NCBI GenBank assembly: GCA_030425685.1
Contig: JAUIAD010000003.1
Coordinates: 1-64,000, forward strand
Length of the DNA: 64,000 bases
DNA from: Gammaproteobacteria bacterium
GTDB taxonomy: Bacteria > Pseudomonadota > Gammaproteobacteria > Coxiellales > Coxiellaceae
Reading direction: 5' to 3'
In this document: piece after piece, positions 8,320 to 17,013 of the stretch
How positions within the stretch are numbered: position 1 is the first letter of the stretch
Layout: every line of letters begins with the position of its first letter
Notes under the pieces: model-generated
What the model was told of the DNA's origin: nothing
The model's input: the letters and a program-made list of their open reading frames with translations, nothing else
The model's database searches: none
Translations under genes and position numbers: made by a program

Positions 8320-8956
8320 TATCTTTACTCCATGCTACATTCGTAATATAAAAACCGAGTGGGTTGTGCTTGGCAATTAATGAATTGGTTGATGTCTCGT
8401 TAAATCGAAAGGTCAATTCAGCAGAATAATGTTGGCTACCCAGTTTATCACCTGTTTTAGAATCACGAGCAGTCTCCAACCAGCGTATATCAATCACATG
8501 TGGTGTCTGCAGAATGAGACTGGTTATTTGAAGATTAGTGATATTTTGAGACTTATTCCGATTATAATCTTTCACCACGCCAGTAGCTGCACCGGAGGTC
8601 ATGGATAAGGCTTGTATAAAGTTGTCCTGATTAACATCTGGATCTATAGACACACCACGCAGCTTTTCAATGAATTCTCGGCTCATTAATGCAGCTAGCT
8701 TCGGCTTCAATGTGACTAGCTGTGGCGTATCAAACTTCGAGACAGTCAAAAGTTCATTGCCATGCACTACAGCAACATAAGGCTGCACACGACTTTTAGT
8801 TGCCATCAATACAACAGCCATGGTGCTAATCACTAACGATAGACACATCACTATGATAATTAGATTGGCACGTACCAACTTTGACTCAACAGCGCCGTAC
8901 ATATCATTCCAGAGCTGTTTCGATGTTAAATAAGGATTCTCAGCTTTCCGTGACAT
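8309..8956 (-). CDS. trbF: TrbF/VirB8-type T4SS assembly protein
   Basis: About 215 residues: a short cytoplasmic part with NPYLTSKQLWNDMYG, one membrane helix near 32-55, and a periplasmic NTF2-like VirB8 domain (VQPYVAVVHGNELL... to YITNVAW). VirB8 nucleates assembly of the inner membrane complex. I chose the ATG at 8956, which has AAAGGA 6 bases upstream. The frame can be extended 10 residues to 8986, but without a site. It overlaps the preceding small membrane protein gene by 17 bases and the following trbG by 11 bases, which fits tight translational coupling. Confidence 0.9.
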   Translation of the reverse strand: MSRKAENPYLTSKQLWNDMYGAVESKLVRANLIIIVMCLSLVISTMAVVLMATKSRVQPYVAVVHGNELLTVSKFDTPQLVTLKPKLAALMSREFIEKLRGVSIDPDVNQDNFIQALSMTSGAATGVVKDYNRNKSQNITNLQITSLILQTPHVIDIRWLETARDSKTGDKLGSQHYSAELTFRFNETSTNSLIAKHNPLGFYITNVAWSKDNAL

Positions 8957-9326
8957 TGTCGTTTCCTTTTCTTTTGTATAAAACAATCAAGCGACCAAGG
9001 TAAGCTAATATACTTGCGCTCAAAACGACCCAGCAATAATATCGCTCAAGATGAAGACCCCAGAAAGAAAAACCCCAGCGCCAATGATATAAAAGCGCAA
9101 GCCCTGCTAAGGTAATATTAAGATAGTGAACACAGAAAATCCGATGCTTTTCCTTAAAAAGAATGGTGACAGCCGCACATGTCACGGCGATTACCGTTGT
9201 TAGCCCTATCAGTTTAAAAGGAAAGTAATAATAAAACACGAAAGCTAATAAACTAAACCAGTAGAACATACCCATATAAGCGCCGGAAATATCGTGATTC
9301 AGTTTTTTACGAAAATAATTTAGCAT
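8940..9326 (-). CDS. small membrane protein of the T4SS operon
   Basis: 128 residues with about four hydrophobic segments (about 18-36, 38-55, 65-85 and 98-116) and a basic C-terminus. It lies between trbL and trbF with a 2-base gap and a 17-base overlap, so it is an integral part of the operon. I do not recognise a named family. The position would suit an accessory inner membrane subunit, an entry-exclusion protein like TrbK, or an MPF-specific protein, but none of these is supported by a motif. Confidence 0.7.
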   Translation of the reverse strand: MLNYFRKKLNHDISGAYMGMFYWFSLLAFVFYYYFPFKLIGLTTVIAVTCAAVTILFKEKHRIFCVHYLNITLAGLALLYHWRWGFSFWGLHLERYYCWVVLSASILAYLGRLIVLYKRKGNDNVTES

Positions 9327-9328
9327 CT

Positions 9329-10432
9329 TTAACTCCCTTTTGATTTAACTCGATTGGCTATATGTGAATTAACACGTTGGCCAAAACTCATGTGTTGATT
9401 TTTTTGCATGACGGAATCACCAGCACTCTGCATTGTCGATTTAGCAAGGTGACCTGTTGCCTGTTTTGCCGTTTGCCAAAAATTACTAGAACCACCTTGC
9501 CATGACTTTCCAATTGCCTGAAACGTCTGTCCGCCACTCTGAATTAACGAGCCAGCCATCTTTTTAGCCGTTGTCAGGTGAGATGCTCCAGTCATTCCAG
9601 CTTGAATCGCCATACCAACTGCAGCAGCCCCATAGTTGCGAAACCCGCCAACACCCGAGAGACCAGCCACAAATGTCGGCACATTTTTAACGATCATGTA
9701 GTAAACAATAACACCCGCCAAGATCACCAACATGGGCATTAACTCGTGATTCTGTGCAGCCTGTACCGTCATCGATGCCCAGTTTTGGCCAACATACTGA
9801 CCCACACCAATTAAGAAATACAAAGTCAGTAACTGAAGCCCAATCCCAATAACTGTTTTAAAATAATTAACGGTCATAGGGCGAGTTAGCTCAGTGGCAC
9901 CAAAAGCAAAAAACAGACTCGAGATGCTGACTAAAAAGTATGATTTAACCAGAACCACCGCTAATTCTGCAGCCAGCAAGGCATAAATAATCACAATAGA
10001 AATGCATACCACCGCACCAACAAATGAAACAAAAGGATGCCCTAGCAACCCCCAACCAAAAAATGCATGTAAAATTGCTCCAGCAATGCTGAACCCTTGA
10101 TTGACAATAGAGCTTGGATCAATGGACATGACCCCACTGCGCTGGCCCAATTCAATAAATCCATTAATGACATCTGGTATCCAGATTGAACCGTATTCAA
10201 TACAGGCATAAAAACAACCGAATACCGCGCTAATTTGAACAAAGCGAATGAGTAGTCGTTGTAAGCTTTCTCCTGCCAGACTCATCCACAAAAAAGTAAT
10301 CGTCAATTGAATCAAAGCAAGCTTAAAAAAAAGCCCTTTTGCTACTTGCGCAATCAACCCTGCATTATTCTGAAAGGCAGTTAAAAACTGCTGAGTGACT
10401 TGATCTAGTGTGCCTGTGTCAACTGCCATCAT
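9329..10432 (-). CDS. trbL: TrbL/VirB6-type inner membrane T4SS protein
   Basis: 367 residues. Polytopic, with about six hydrophobic segments between residues 35 and 265, then a polar Gly/Ser/Gln-rich tail. The order 'periplasmic N-terminus, membrane core, long soluble tail' and the conserved core (for example YFKTVIGIGLQLLTLYFLIGVG) are those of TrbL/VirB6. This subunit forms part of the DNA path through the inner membrane. The two first codons are both ATG; the first, at 10432, begins five bases after the trbJ stop. High confidence on family and position in the operon. Confidence 0.9.
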   Translation of the reverse strand: MMAVDTGTLDQVTQQFLTAFQNNAGLIAQVAKGLFFKLALIQLTITFLWMSLAGESLQRLLIRFVQISAVFGCFYACIEYGSIWIPDVINGFIELGQRSGVMSIDPSSIVNQGFSIAGAILHAFFGWGLLGHPFVSFVGAVVCISIVIIYALLAAELAVVLVKSYFLVSISSLFFAFGATELTRPMTVNYFKTVIGIGLQLLTLYFLIGVGQYVGQNWASMTVQAAQNHELMPMLVILAGVIVYYMIVKNVPTFVAGLSGVGGFRNYGAAAVGMAIQAGMTGASHLTTAKKMAGSLIQSGGQTFQAIGKSWQGGSSNFWQTAKQATGHLAKSTMQSAGDSVMQKNQHMSFGQRVNSHIANRVKSKGS

Positions 10433-10437
10433 GAACC

Positions 10438-11151
10438 CTACTTAATCTTTCCAAAGGCACTACAGTTCTTATAATGAGGAAATTGAGTCGGCGTTTGTTT
10501 AACGACCTCATTCAGCGATTTTTGTCTGAATGAGTTTTTTGAAACTTGCTGCGCCATATAAGCGGTTTGCGCATTGTTTTGTGCCGCAATCAAATGTTTT
10601 AAACTCTCCAACTGACGAATATTCTCAACTGACATTTCATTCGCCGTTTGCAGAACCTGTGTTCTTCCCTGGGCACTTTGACTTTGGGACTTTAACTGCT
10701 GCATCAACTGATCTTCTTTTTGCACCGACTCGGTATTGGAACCAATAGCACGAAGTGAATTACTAAAGGTCGTCATCGAGGTCTTATTCCAGTTTTGATA
10801 GGCTTGCGTGTAATTAGTGGCATTTTGTTGTTGCGTGTAATCTGGGTAATAGTGTTTAAACTGACTATCGACATTTTGCATCGCATAAGAGATCGACTGC
10901 CCCTGCTGAGTAATATTATCGAGTTGCCGAATTTTATTACCAATATCCTGATAATGAAATTGACCTAAGTGTGACATATTTTGTTGATATGACTTAAGTT
11001 GATACTCGATACTCTTGGCTTGATTTATTAACGCACTAACAGAATTTGTCGCCGTTGTGGTATTCTGCACCAAATTAACAGGATCTACGAAAAGAAAAGC
11101 CTGAGAACAGGCTGGCAAAGATAGGATGATAAGTAAGGATACTATTAACAT
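10438..11151 (-). CDS. trbJ: TrbJ/VirB5-type T4SS protein
   Basis: 237 residues. A signal peptide (about 1-18, ending PACSQA) is followed by FVDPVNLVQNTTTA, a motif typical of TrbJ (a D/P-N-L-xQN start of the mature protein), then long Gln-rich helices compatible with a coiled coil. TrbJ/VirB5 is a minor pilus component and adhesin located at the pilus tip. It overlaps the end of trbE by seven bases. A cysteine near the C-terminus (NCSAFG) is present. Its start is the ATG at 11151. Confidence 0.88.
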   Translation of the reverse strand: MLIVSLLIILSLPACSQAFLFVDPVNLVQNTTTATNSVSALINQAKSIEYQLKSYQQNMSHLGQFHYQDIGNKIRQLDNITQQGQSISYAMQNVDSQFKHYYPDYTQQQNATNYTQAYQNWNKTSMTTFSNSLRAIGSNTESVQKEDQLMQQLKSQSQSAQGRTQVLQTANEMSVENIRQLESLKHLIAAQNNAQTAYMAQQVSKNSFRQKSLNEVVKQTPTQFPHYKNCSAFGKIK

Positions 11152-13607
11152 GTAAGCGTCTCCTGATAATTCTTCTCAACATATTCGCACCAATCCGTTT
11201 CACCCTTATATCTCAGCCAATCCAAAACCCATTGATGACTCTCTTTACTGTAAATACCACTAAACGCATCAACATCTTGTTTGCTTGAAATACACAAAAA
11301 ACTCTTAGCCAACTCACCCAAATCCAAACTAAATAATCTATTGCCTAACACACTGTTATAGTAATAATCTTGCTTAGGTGTTGCTGACTGAATAATATCG
11401 ATTTGTCGATCATTTAAACCAAACTGCTGATAGAAATGTTTTACCGCTGGCTCTAGCGCGGATGAGTTAGGTAAGTAAATACGTGTCATACAGGAATTTT
11501 GAATAATAGAAGCCGCTTTAGAATCGGCGATGTCGGATAAATCTTGTGAAACAAACAAAACAGAGACATTGGCTTTGCGAAGCGTCTTAAACCAATCAGT
11601 CAACTTTGCAAAAAATAGCGGATGCTTCAAATAACCCCAAGCTTCTTCTAACACAAGTAAGGTTGGACGTTTATCAACAAATAAAGCCTCTAATTCGTTA
11701 AATACGGCACGGATAACTGGCAGCCGCAAATCCTGTTTTTGTGATGTAGTGCTAATCAGTGATGTCATGTCCAAGCCAATCACGCCACAATTAGCTGATA
11801 AGCTTGCCGTTCCATTTAATAATTTTGAGTATGGGCCTTCTGCATAAGTGGCTATTGCTTCACGCAACTCTGAGTCTTGAATACTAATGTGACTAAGATT
11901 CTTATAAGCATCAGATTGCACAGATAAGCGCTCTAACGCTTCACGAAGCAATGACTGACGTTCAGGTGTCATTACCACACCCTGAATTTCGCAACACTCC
12001 GTTAACCATTGTGCAGCTTTCGCCAGTTCAGCTGCATCACCCGGTGATATTCTTACCAGTGGTGAAAGCGGGTCTGCACTTTTAGACAGGTCCATATAAG
12101 ACCCACCTAAAGCTTGGATTGTAGTCTTATGCGATTTATCTTTATCCAAAACAATGACGCGTGAACCTTCATACTGTCGATGCGCTGCCAGCAACACTGC
12201 AATCAAGGTTGATTTACCGTTGCCCGTAGGACCTAGTATGGCCGTGTGACCCACATCACCTACATGACAGTTTAGCAAAAAAGGTCTGCTACCTTTAGTA
12301 CCTGTTAACAAAAGTGCTGGTGCGTCACCATGTTCATTTTGATAAAACGGACAAGGCGCCTTACTTTCACCTTGGTAGACCTGACTCATTGGCAAAGCAT
12401 GACTGACAAACTGAGCATCCACCAACATCTTGCGAAGGTTATAATCACCGTGACAGGGAATCGATCCTAAATAAGCTTCAGTTGCATTAACAAATTCACA
12501 TCGAACTTTAAAGTGAAGTTGCTGAATAGCTTTGATAATGTTTTCGCTAACCTCATCAAGGACTTCTTGTGACGGATTCATTAATATAATGGTGCTATTG
12601 TAAAACCCGTAGTTTAAGTTACCTGAACTGTTTTCTATTTTAGCTGCTCTTATCATTTCCGCGGTTTGCTCCGCATCAGCATCAAGTTTCGCCGGCATGC
12701 CCATCGATTCACGAATAACACCCATAAATCCCATCGCTTTTGTAGACCAGCTGCGCTCATAACGTTTTAAATATTTTCCAGCAGTCAGAGAGTCCAACGG
12801 AATAAAACGCGACGACCAACGGTATTCCACGGGGAACGTTGTTAGCAAATCCAGTATGCACGGATAACTATGTGATGGAAGATCATCAATAGCTAGCACC
12901 TTAACAAACTGATTACCCATTTTTAATGAGAACCCACCCATAAAATCTTGATGACTTAAATACGCATCAAGAAATGCACCTTGATATGGAGCAACTAAAT
13001 CATGATTTATTCCTGTAATGCAGCGATTTAACATCGAGATCAGTTCGTTTGATTTCAAACTCTCAATACGATTTGAGCGTGATAGCAACCCAACAAATTC
13101 ATTAACCTTAGCATTGAATTCATCTAAGTGCTGCTCAAACCCCTTACCCTTTACTTGATTGCTTAATATGAACTTTCTAGCCTTAGAGCTAACGACATCA
13201 GCTGGCTTCCATGTAATGGATAAATAATAGCAGGATTTAAAGTAGGCGCCCGATTGAAATTGAAGTGAGCGTTCATCATCAATAATTGCAGACACAATGT
13301 CAGGAAAATTTTTTGACTGCGGCTCTGAATGATATTGACTGGTGATAACATTAGTCTCAACCATCCAGCCGTCACCTAGCATCGAAAGTGCTTTTTGCCA
13401 CGTTTGGCTATGAGCCAATAATTCATGCTCCGTCGATGAATCCAAATCAGGCGCCTGATAAACAAAGTGCTGTGATAACGCGCCATCTTTATGTAAAACC
13501 GTCTTTTCATCAACCAGCATCAGGTAACTCAACAAATCATTGAAGCCTGTTGTTTTGCGACCACTTGCAACCTGGTTTTTCCTTCGCTCTTCTCTAAACC
13601 ATCCCAT
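11145..13607 (-). CDS. trbE: TrbE/VirB4-type T4SS ATPase
   Basis: 820 residues, the usual length for the family. The N-terminal half matches the CagE/TrbE domain; the C-terminal half is the ATPase, with Walker A GPTGNGKST at about 459-467 and Walker B LLVLEEAWGYL near 650, then SVLFVSQDLSDI. VirB4 is the most conserved T4SS subunit and powers pilus assembly and substrate transfer. No frameshift or missing motif is visible, so this secretion system looks intact. The ATG at 13607 starts two bases after the trbD stop with a GGGG-type site. Confidence 0.95.
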   Translation of the reverse strand: MGWFREERRKNQVASGRKTTGFNDLLSYLMLVDEKTVLHKDGALSQHFVYQAPDLDSSTEHELLAHSQTWQKALSMLGDGWMVETNVITSQYHSEPQSKNFPDIVSAIIDDERSLQFQSGAYFKSCYYLSITWKPADVVSSKARKFILSNQVKGKGFEQHLDEFNAKVNEFVGLLSRSNRIESLKSNELISMLNRCITGINHDLVAPYQGAFLDAYLSHQDFMGGFSLKMGNQFVKVLAIDDLPSHSYPCILDLLTTFPVEYRWSSRFIPLDSLTAGKYLKRYERSWSTKAMGFMGVIRESMGMPAKLDADAEQTAEMIRAAKIENSSGNLNYGFYNSTIILMNPSQEVLDEVSENIIKAIQQLHFKVRCEFVNATEAYLGSIPCHGDYNLRKMLVDAQFVSHALPMSQVYQGESKAPCPFYQNEHGDAPALLLTGTKGSRPFLLNCHVGDVGHTAILGPTGNGKSTLIAVLLAAHRQYEGSRVIVLDKDKSHKTTIQALGGSYMDLSKSADPLSPLVRISPGDAAELAKAAQWLTECCEIQGVVMTPERQSLLREALERLSVQSDAYKNLSHISIQDSELREAIATYAEGPYSKLLNGTASLSANCGVIGLDMTSLISTTSQKQDLRLPVIRAVFNELEALFVDKRPTLLVLEEAWGYLKHPLFFAKLTDWFKTLRKANVSVLFVSQDLSDIADSKAASIIQNSCMTRIYLPNSSALEPAVKHFYQQFGLNDRQIDIIQSATPKQDYYYNSVLGNRLFSLDLGELAKSFLCISSKQDVDAFSGIYSKESHQWVLDWLRYKGETDWCEYVEKNYQETLTC

Positions 13608-13609
13608 GA

Positions 13610-13933
13610 TTAATTCGCCCCAATACTTTTAACCGCTCTAATATCTGTTTTATTTGGATGGCTTTTTGCAAAATAGAATGGCCTCCACGCGTAGCGACTA
13701 GCTCGCTTTATTAATAATCCCAACTGCGGATCATACTTACTCGCCACAACCAGGAGGCGATGCAAAACAACGAATAATACAATTCCCATTAGGGAGCTCG
13801 GAAAATGAAAATGAGTCGCTGCCACTAATGGAAAACACAATACGCTGTTAAGCATCACCAAACGCTTTTCAACACCCGCCACTAACATGGGTCTAAGCAT
13901 AGCCTTGTTGATTGGCACCATCATATTGCTCAT
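13610..13933 (-). CDS. trbD: TrbD/VirB3-type T4SS protein
   Basis: 107 residues from the ATG at 13933, which overlaps the trbC stop codon (ATGA). The frame can be extended upstream to 14005, but that would run deep into trbC. Features: MVPINKAMLRPMLVAGVEKRLVML, then paired membrane segments (about 28-60), then a basic C-terminus. The pattern 'Pro, short basic, two adjacent membrane helices' is typical of VirB3, which associates with VirB4 at the inner membrane. It is part of the compact trbB-C-D-E order. Confidence 0.88.
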   Translation of the reverse strand: MSNMMVPINKAMLRPMLVAGVEKRLVMLNSVLCFPLVAATHFHFPSSLMGIVLFVVLHRLLVVASKYDPQLGLLIKRASRYAWRPFYFAKSHPNKTDIRAVKSIGAN

Positions 13934-14244
13934 AACACTGACCCATTGAACCCCATAAAGCCGGTGAGTATCTGACTTGCGAAAATCGCTACAGAAATGC
14001 CACAACCTGCTTGCACAAATCGCTTGGCACCACCTTGCAAATCAGCAAAAGCCATGGTTAACCCACAAGCAAAAATGGCCATCACTGAAATAGCATAGGC
14101 AACCGGTCCAGTTAGTGAATTAACAATGCTTCCTAGTATTCTTTCCCATGAATTGACCCCCGTCTGTGCTGCAAAAGATGAAAGTGGTAACAACAAAAGT
14201 CCTAACATTAGAACACTTGGTAACGATAGTATTTTTTTAATCAT
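13930..14244 (-). CDS. trbC: TrbC/VirB2-type pilin
   Basis: 104 residues: a signal peptide cleaved after about residue 25 (SFAA), then two hydrophobic segments (about 45-65 and 78-98) separated by a short polar stretch with GGAKR. This is the standard layout of VirB2/TrbC pilin, the major subunit of the conjugative pilus, which in P-type systems may be cyclised by TraF. The presence of traF in the same operon supports this. It lies two bases downstream of trbB. Confidence 0.9.
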   Translation of the reverse strand: MIKKILSLPSVLMLGLLLLPLSSFAAQTGVNSWERILGSIVNSLTGPVAYAISVMAIFACGLTMAFADLQGGAKRFVQAGCGISVAIFASQILTGFMGFNGSVL

Positions 14245-14246
14245 TA

Positions 14247-15209
14247 TTATTTTTCCTCCATGCTAGTCATTAGAAATTTTTGGCTTAAACGATCATAGCC
14301 TTCCACACTGATAATGCCTGACACTCGTCGTCCGGAAGGTGAACTCTGATCAAGATTCAACTGAACAATAACATCAAGCGCCTCACTCATGAGCGTGCAA
14401 GGCGCATGATTTGTTGCCTCCAGAGAGAGATCCAACACACGCTGTAAAGCTGATTCATCAGAATTTGCATGAATCGTTGCAATTCCACCGGGACAGCCCG
14501 TGTTCCATGCTTTAAGCATTGCTAAACAAGCACCATCACGCACCTCACCAACAATAATTCGATCGGGTAAATTGCGCATAGCAATCCATAACAACCGCCC
14601 CATATCAGCATGGTCAGTCGTTACCATCGATTTGCAATTAGCCACTTTACATTGCAGCTCAGGTACTTGCTCTAATAATAAAACGCGGTGACCTTTTGGC
14701 TCGACATCATTTATTTCATTAAGAAGTGCATTAGTAAGTGTCGTTTTGCCAGTTCCCGGCCCACCGCTAACCAGTATATTCTTTCGTTCTCGTATTGCTT
14801 TATTTAATAGGGTTGATTGAGCTTTTGTAATAACTCCTTGCCTAACATAATCTGATAGTGTGTATATAACCTTTGCTCGTTTTCGAATATTAAATGAAAC
14901 ACCATCAGACAGTGGCGCAATTGTGATATTGATACGCTCACCATTAAAGGGTAAGCAGCAATCCAGGTAGGGTTTCTTAGCATTAAGATATTGAGAGGTA
15001 TACTGCGCTAATGCGTGCGCAAAGGACAAAGCGTCTTGCTCTGATAGATGACCAGCTTCAATAACACCTTGCTCACGATGAACAAACCAAAGCATCCCAT
15101 CTGGATTACGCATGATCTCGGTGACAGCGTCATCCTTTAATGTTGATTCTATATTGCTTCCAAGTTTTTCACGTAAATAATTTTGATTCATTTTACTGAT
15201 CTGTTTCAT
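14247..15209 (-). CDS. trbB: TrbB/VirB11-type T4SS ATPase
   Basis: 320 residues. An N-terminal domain (to about 110) includes LDCCLPFNGERINITIAP. The ATPase domain follows, with Walker A GGPGTGKTT at about 149-157, an Asp box (LLLEQVPEL), RIIVGEVRDG (Walker B) and GGIATIHANS with the family histidine. VirB11 hexamers switch the machine between pilus assembly and substrate transfer. It is the first gene of the leftward trb operon; the 68 bases in front of it hold a perfect palindrome (15250-15265). The ribosome binding site is weak. Confidence 0.93.
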   Translation of the reverse strand: MKQISKMNQNYLREKLGSNIESTLKDDAVTEIMRNPDGMLWFVHREQGVIEAGHLSEQDALSFAHALAQYTSQYLNAKKPYLDCCLPFNGERINITIAPLSDGVSFNIRKRAKVIYTLSDYVRQGVITKAQSTLLNKAIRERKNILVSGGPGTGKTTLTNALLNEINDVEPKGHRVLLLEQVPELQCKVANCKSMVTTDHADMGRLLWIAMRNLPDRIIVGEVRDGACLAMLKAWNTGCPGGIATIHANSDESALQRVLDLSLEATNHAPCTLMSEALDVIVQLNLDQSSPSGRRVSGIISVEGYDRLSQKFLMTSMEEK

Positions 15210-15249
15210 TCAACTAAGATCAGGATAGCCTGCGGTCATCACAAAAGCA

Positions 15250-15265
15250 CCACCCCTAGGGGTGG
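15250..15265. promoter_or_regulatory. perfect 16-bp palindrome between the LuxR-type gene and the trb operon
   Basis: CCACCCCTAGGGGTGG reads the same on both strands and sits in the 68-base gap separating the small LuxR-type gene from trbB, both on the minus strand. On plus it is followed by a T-rich run, and on minus by TGCTTTTG. It could be an operator for a dimeric regulator or a weak terminator or attenuator limiting trb expression. Confidence 0.45.
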
Positions 15266-15277
15266 AATTTTATTTTT

Positions 15278-15502
15278 TTATTGAATAATTCGCTCAACAT
15301 CAAACGAGTTGATACATCTATCTATCGCAATAACTAAGGCTCCAGTGATTGTCTGACAACCAAGCTTTCTCAGCACCATTTTACGGTGCCACTTTACTGT
15401 CTCTGGGCTAATATGAAGCTCAATGGCGGTCTCGCTTAGTGATTTATCTTTTGCTGCCCAATACAGGCACTGCTTTTCTCTTTCATTCAATCCCTCTCTC
15501 AT
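15278..15502 (-). CDS. stand-alone LuxR-type helix-turn-helix regulator
   Basis: About 74 residues, almost entirely a LuxR/GerE DNA-binding domain: LNEREKQCLYWAAKDKSLSETAIELHISPETVKWHRKMVLRKLG. No sensory domain is present. The ATG at 15502 has AAGGAG 9 bases upstream; the GTG at 15511 overlaps that site and is unlikely. The placement just before trbB suggests that it controls transfer genes, perhaps through the palindrome at 15250-15265 (inference). It shares its EREKQCLYWA-type segment with the larger LuxR-type protein at 18903. Confidence 0.85.
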   Translation of the reverse strand: MREGLNEREKQCLYWAAKDKSLSETAIELHISPETVKWHRKMVLRKLGCQTITGALVIAIDRCINSFDVERIIQ

Positions 15503-15514
15503 CGTTTTCACTCC

Positions 15515-16123
15515 TTAACAATTTGTCAACCTTAATCCCTCACCACGCATGAATCTCTGACAGAGAAAATCATATATTTTTTTAAAGACTGGGTAATCGG
15601 CGTTATCAACATAATTATCCGATTTTTTAAGCTGTTGAGTCGCCATTTTAACTAACGGATGACTCCAATATTGGCTGCTTGTGTAGTTATTATTTTTCGC
15701 CTCTGAGAAGGCAGCATGTGTTTCAGGCAATCCAAAATCTTTCAGTCGACGTTCGCAATACATCCGAAACTCTTTTACATTTGGCGGCCAGGACTCATAC
15801 TTCTCACGCTCTTCAGCTGTTGTTGTTCTAATTGCGCGTTTAAAGCCATATTCTAAATCTTCACGACTCAGATCCTTCAATGCCTCAAGCCAGATACCAT
15901 TATCTTTCTCACCAAAATTTCTTAGAAACTTGTAGCCAAAGGCTTTTGTTAAATTCAGCCAAAGCCAAGCAATATCTTTATCCGTAATTCTCGATGACCC
16001 TCCCGTCGTAGATTGGGACTTCGCTACTGATGAGCTCTTGATTGGCGTTGAAGACGCGATCAACAGCGGATTGATTTTTGTTTCCTGAATAACGTTTTTT
16101 ACATGAATGGCTTTGCTTAACAT
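15515..16123 (-). CDS. hypothetical protein resembling phage replication protein P
   Basis: 202 residues. A low-complexity start (about 1-45, Ser/Thr/Lys-rich) is followed by WLWLNLTKAFGYKFLRNFGEKD..IWLEALKDLSREDLEYGFKRAIR and WPPNVKEFRMYCERR. That arrangement, helices then WPP..V.EF...C, is seen in replication protein P-like and related replisome-loading proteins of phages and plasmids (PF06992-like). A helicase-loader role is plausible but unproven. The ATG at 16123 has AGGAGA 6 bases upstream. It overlaps the 3' part of the upstream gene by 146 bases in another frame. Confidence 0.55.
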   Translation of the reverse strand: MLSKAIHVKNVIQETKINPLLIASSTPIKSSSVAKSQSTTGGSSRITDKDIAWLWLNLTKAFGYKFLRNFGEKDNGIWLEALKDLSREDLEYGFKRAIRTTTAEEREKYESWPPNVKEFRMYCERRLKDFGLPETHAAFSEAKNNNYTSSQYWSHPLVKMATQQLKKSDNYVDNADYPVFKKIYDFLCQRFMRGEGLRLTNC

Positions 16124-16844
16124 TTTTTCTCTCCTGGTGGTATTGCTTGGCTCTAAGTAGCCAACCTAAAAATTCAGCATTCCAGTTACATCGTCTATTG
16201 CCCTTGGACTGATGAAATGAAATAAATTTGGCAAGCTCGTCTCGGCATGTTGCCGTTGGACAATCATGTTGTTTTGCTTTTTCAATAATGATTGGTGATG
16301 GTTGAAACCCTTCAGAAATAAAGTTGCTTGATGATTTTTCTTGAGAGAGAGTATTAGTATTCTCGGATACCGGAGGTGTGGCGGCTTTCGCTATTTTTGT
16401 AGCATCCTCTTCTGCAGTGAAAATCTCATAACTACCTGATTCCAAGTGCTCATTTTGGCGTTTACTAAGGTCGTCTAATGGGGTCGGCTTTAGGCTGGCT
16501 TTTTCCTGGACAAAGCTATTTGCCTCTGTTAAATCTGTTTCGGCTAACTCGCAACGCAAAATCATTTTTTTATAACGTGAATGTCGCGTTATCAATCCTG
16601 CTTTTATTAGAGCATTAATTCCTCGCTTTATTTGGCCTTTACTCGGTGAACCGCCCGTTATTCCTGGACCGGGCTCTTCGTAAAGTTCCTCAGCAATAGA
16701 CTGCTGACTAATACCGCGCTTAATACCTACAAAGCCAGTGGCGTAGTCCATGTAAGGACGGATTGCCATGACGTATATTCCTATTTGGAGTAATGACCGA
16801 CCACGGAGAGCAGCCCTTTCTTGATAACTAAACTTAAAGCTCAC
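15978..16844 (-). CDS. replication-type DNA-binding protein (winged helix with DnaT-like C-terminal segment)
   Basis: 288 residues from a GTG at 16844, which has AAAGGA 6 bases upstream. A longer frame from 16958 runs through palindromic operator sequence and is rejected. The N-terminal 100 residues contain YMDYATGFVGIKRGISQQSIAEEL and QIKRGINALIKAGLITRHSRYKKMILRCEL, a winged-helix pattern. The segment FISFHQSKGNRRCNWNAEFLGWLLRA near residues 205-232 resembles the DnaT/primosomal DNA-binding segment of phage replication proteins. With the next gene it could form an initiator and loader pair for ICE replication (inference). The last 48 codons overlap that gene. Confidence 0.6.
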   Translation of the reverse strand: MSFKFSYQERAALRGRSLLQIGIYVMAIRPYMDYATGFVGIKRGISQQSIAEELYEEPGPGITGGSPSKGQIKRGINALIKAGLITRHSRYKKMILRCELAETDLTEANSFVQEKASLKPTPLDDLSKRQNEHLESGSYEIFTAEEDATKIAKAATPPVSENTNTLSQEKSSSNFISEGFQPSPIIIEKAKQHDCPTATCRDELAKFISFHQSKGNRRCNWNAEFLGWLLRAKQYHQERKNVKQSHSCKKRYSGNKNQSAVDRVFNANQELISSEVPIYDGRVIENYG

Positions 16845-17013
16845 AACTTGTCCTTTTTGTTTGCACAAAATGTCATATCCTAGAATAAAATGTGATATGA
16901 TAGTCATATTTGTGTCTAAAATGGCTGAGAAATCCTTTTTCTTTCTCATTACGTGCAATTTAAGGCTATTTTAGCACGATTCGTGCAAATATCAATAGCT
17001 AAAGGTGACTGAC
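16845..17013. promoter_or_regulatory. divergent control region with palindromic operators
   Basis: The gap between the leftward replication-type gene and the rightward S24-type repressor gene holds two operator families. GCACGA-T-TCGTGC at 16974-16986 is a near-perfect palindrome, with a related half site CGTGCAA at 16952-16958. A second, ATATGA-TAG-TCATAT, lies at about 16897-16911, with another TCATAT half site near 16873. This is the layout of a CI/Cro-like switch. The likely ligand of at least one family is the adjacent repressor. Confidence 0.6.

Noticed and set aside
16845-16958. N-terminal extension of the replication-type gene up to 16958
   Set aside because: The extra 38 residues lie in palindromic operator sequence, whereas the GTG at 16844 has a good ribosome binding site.
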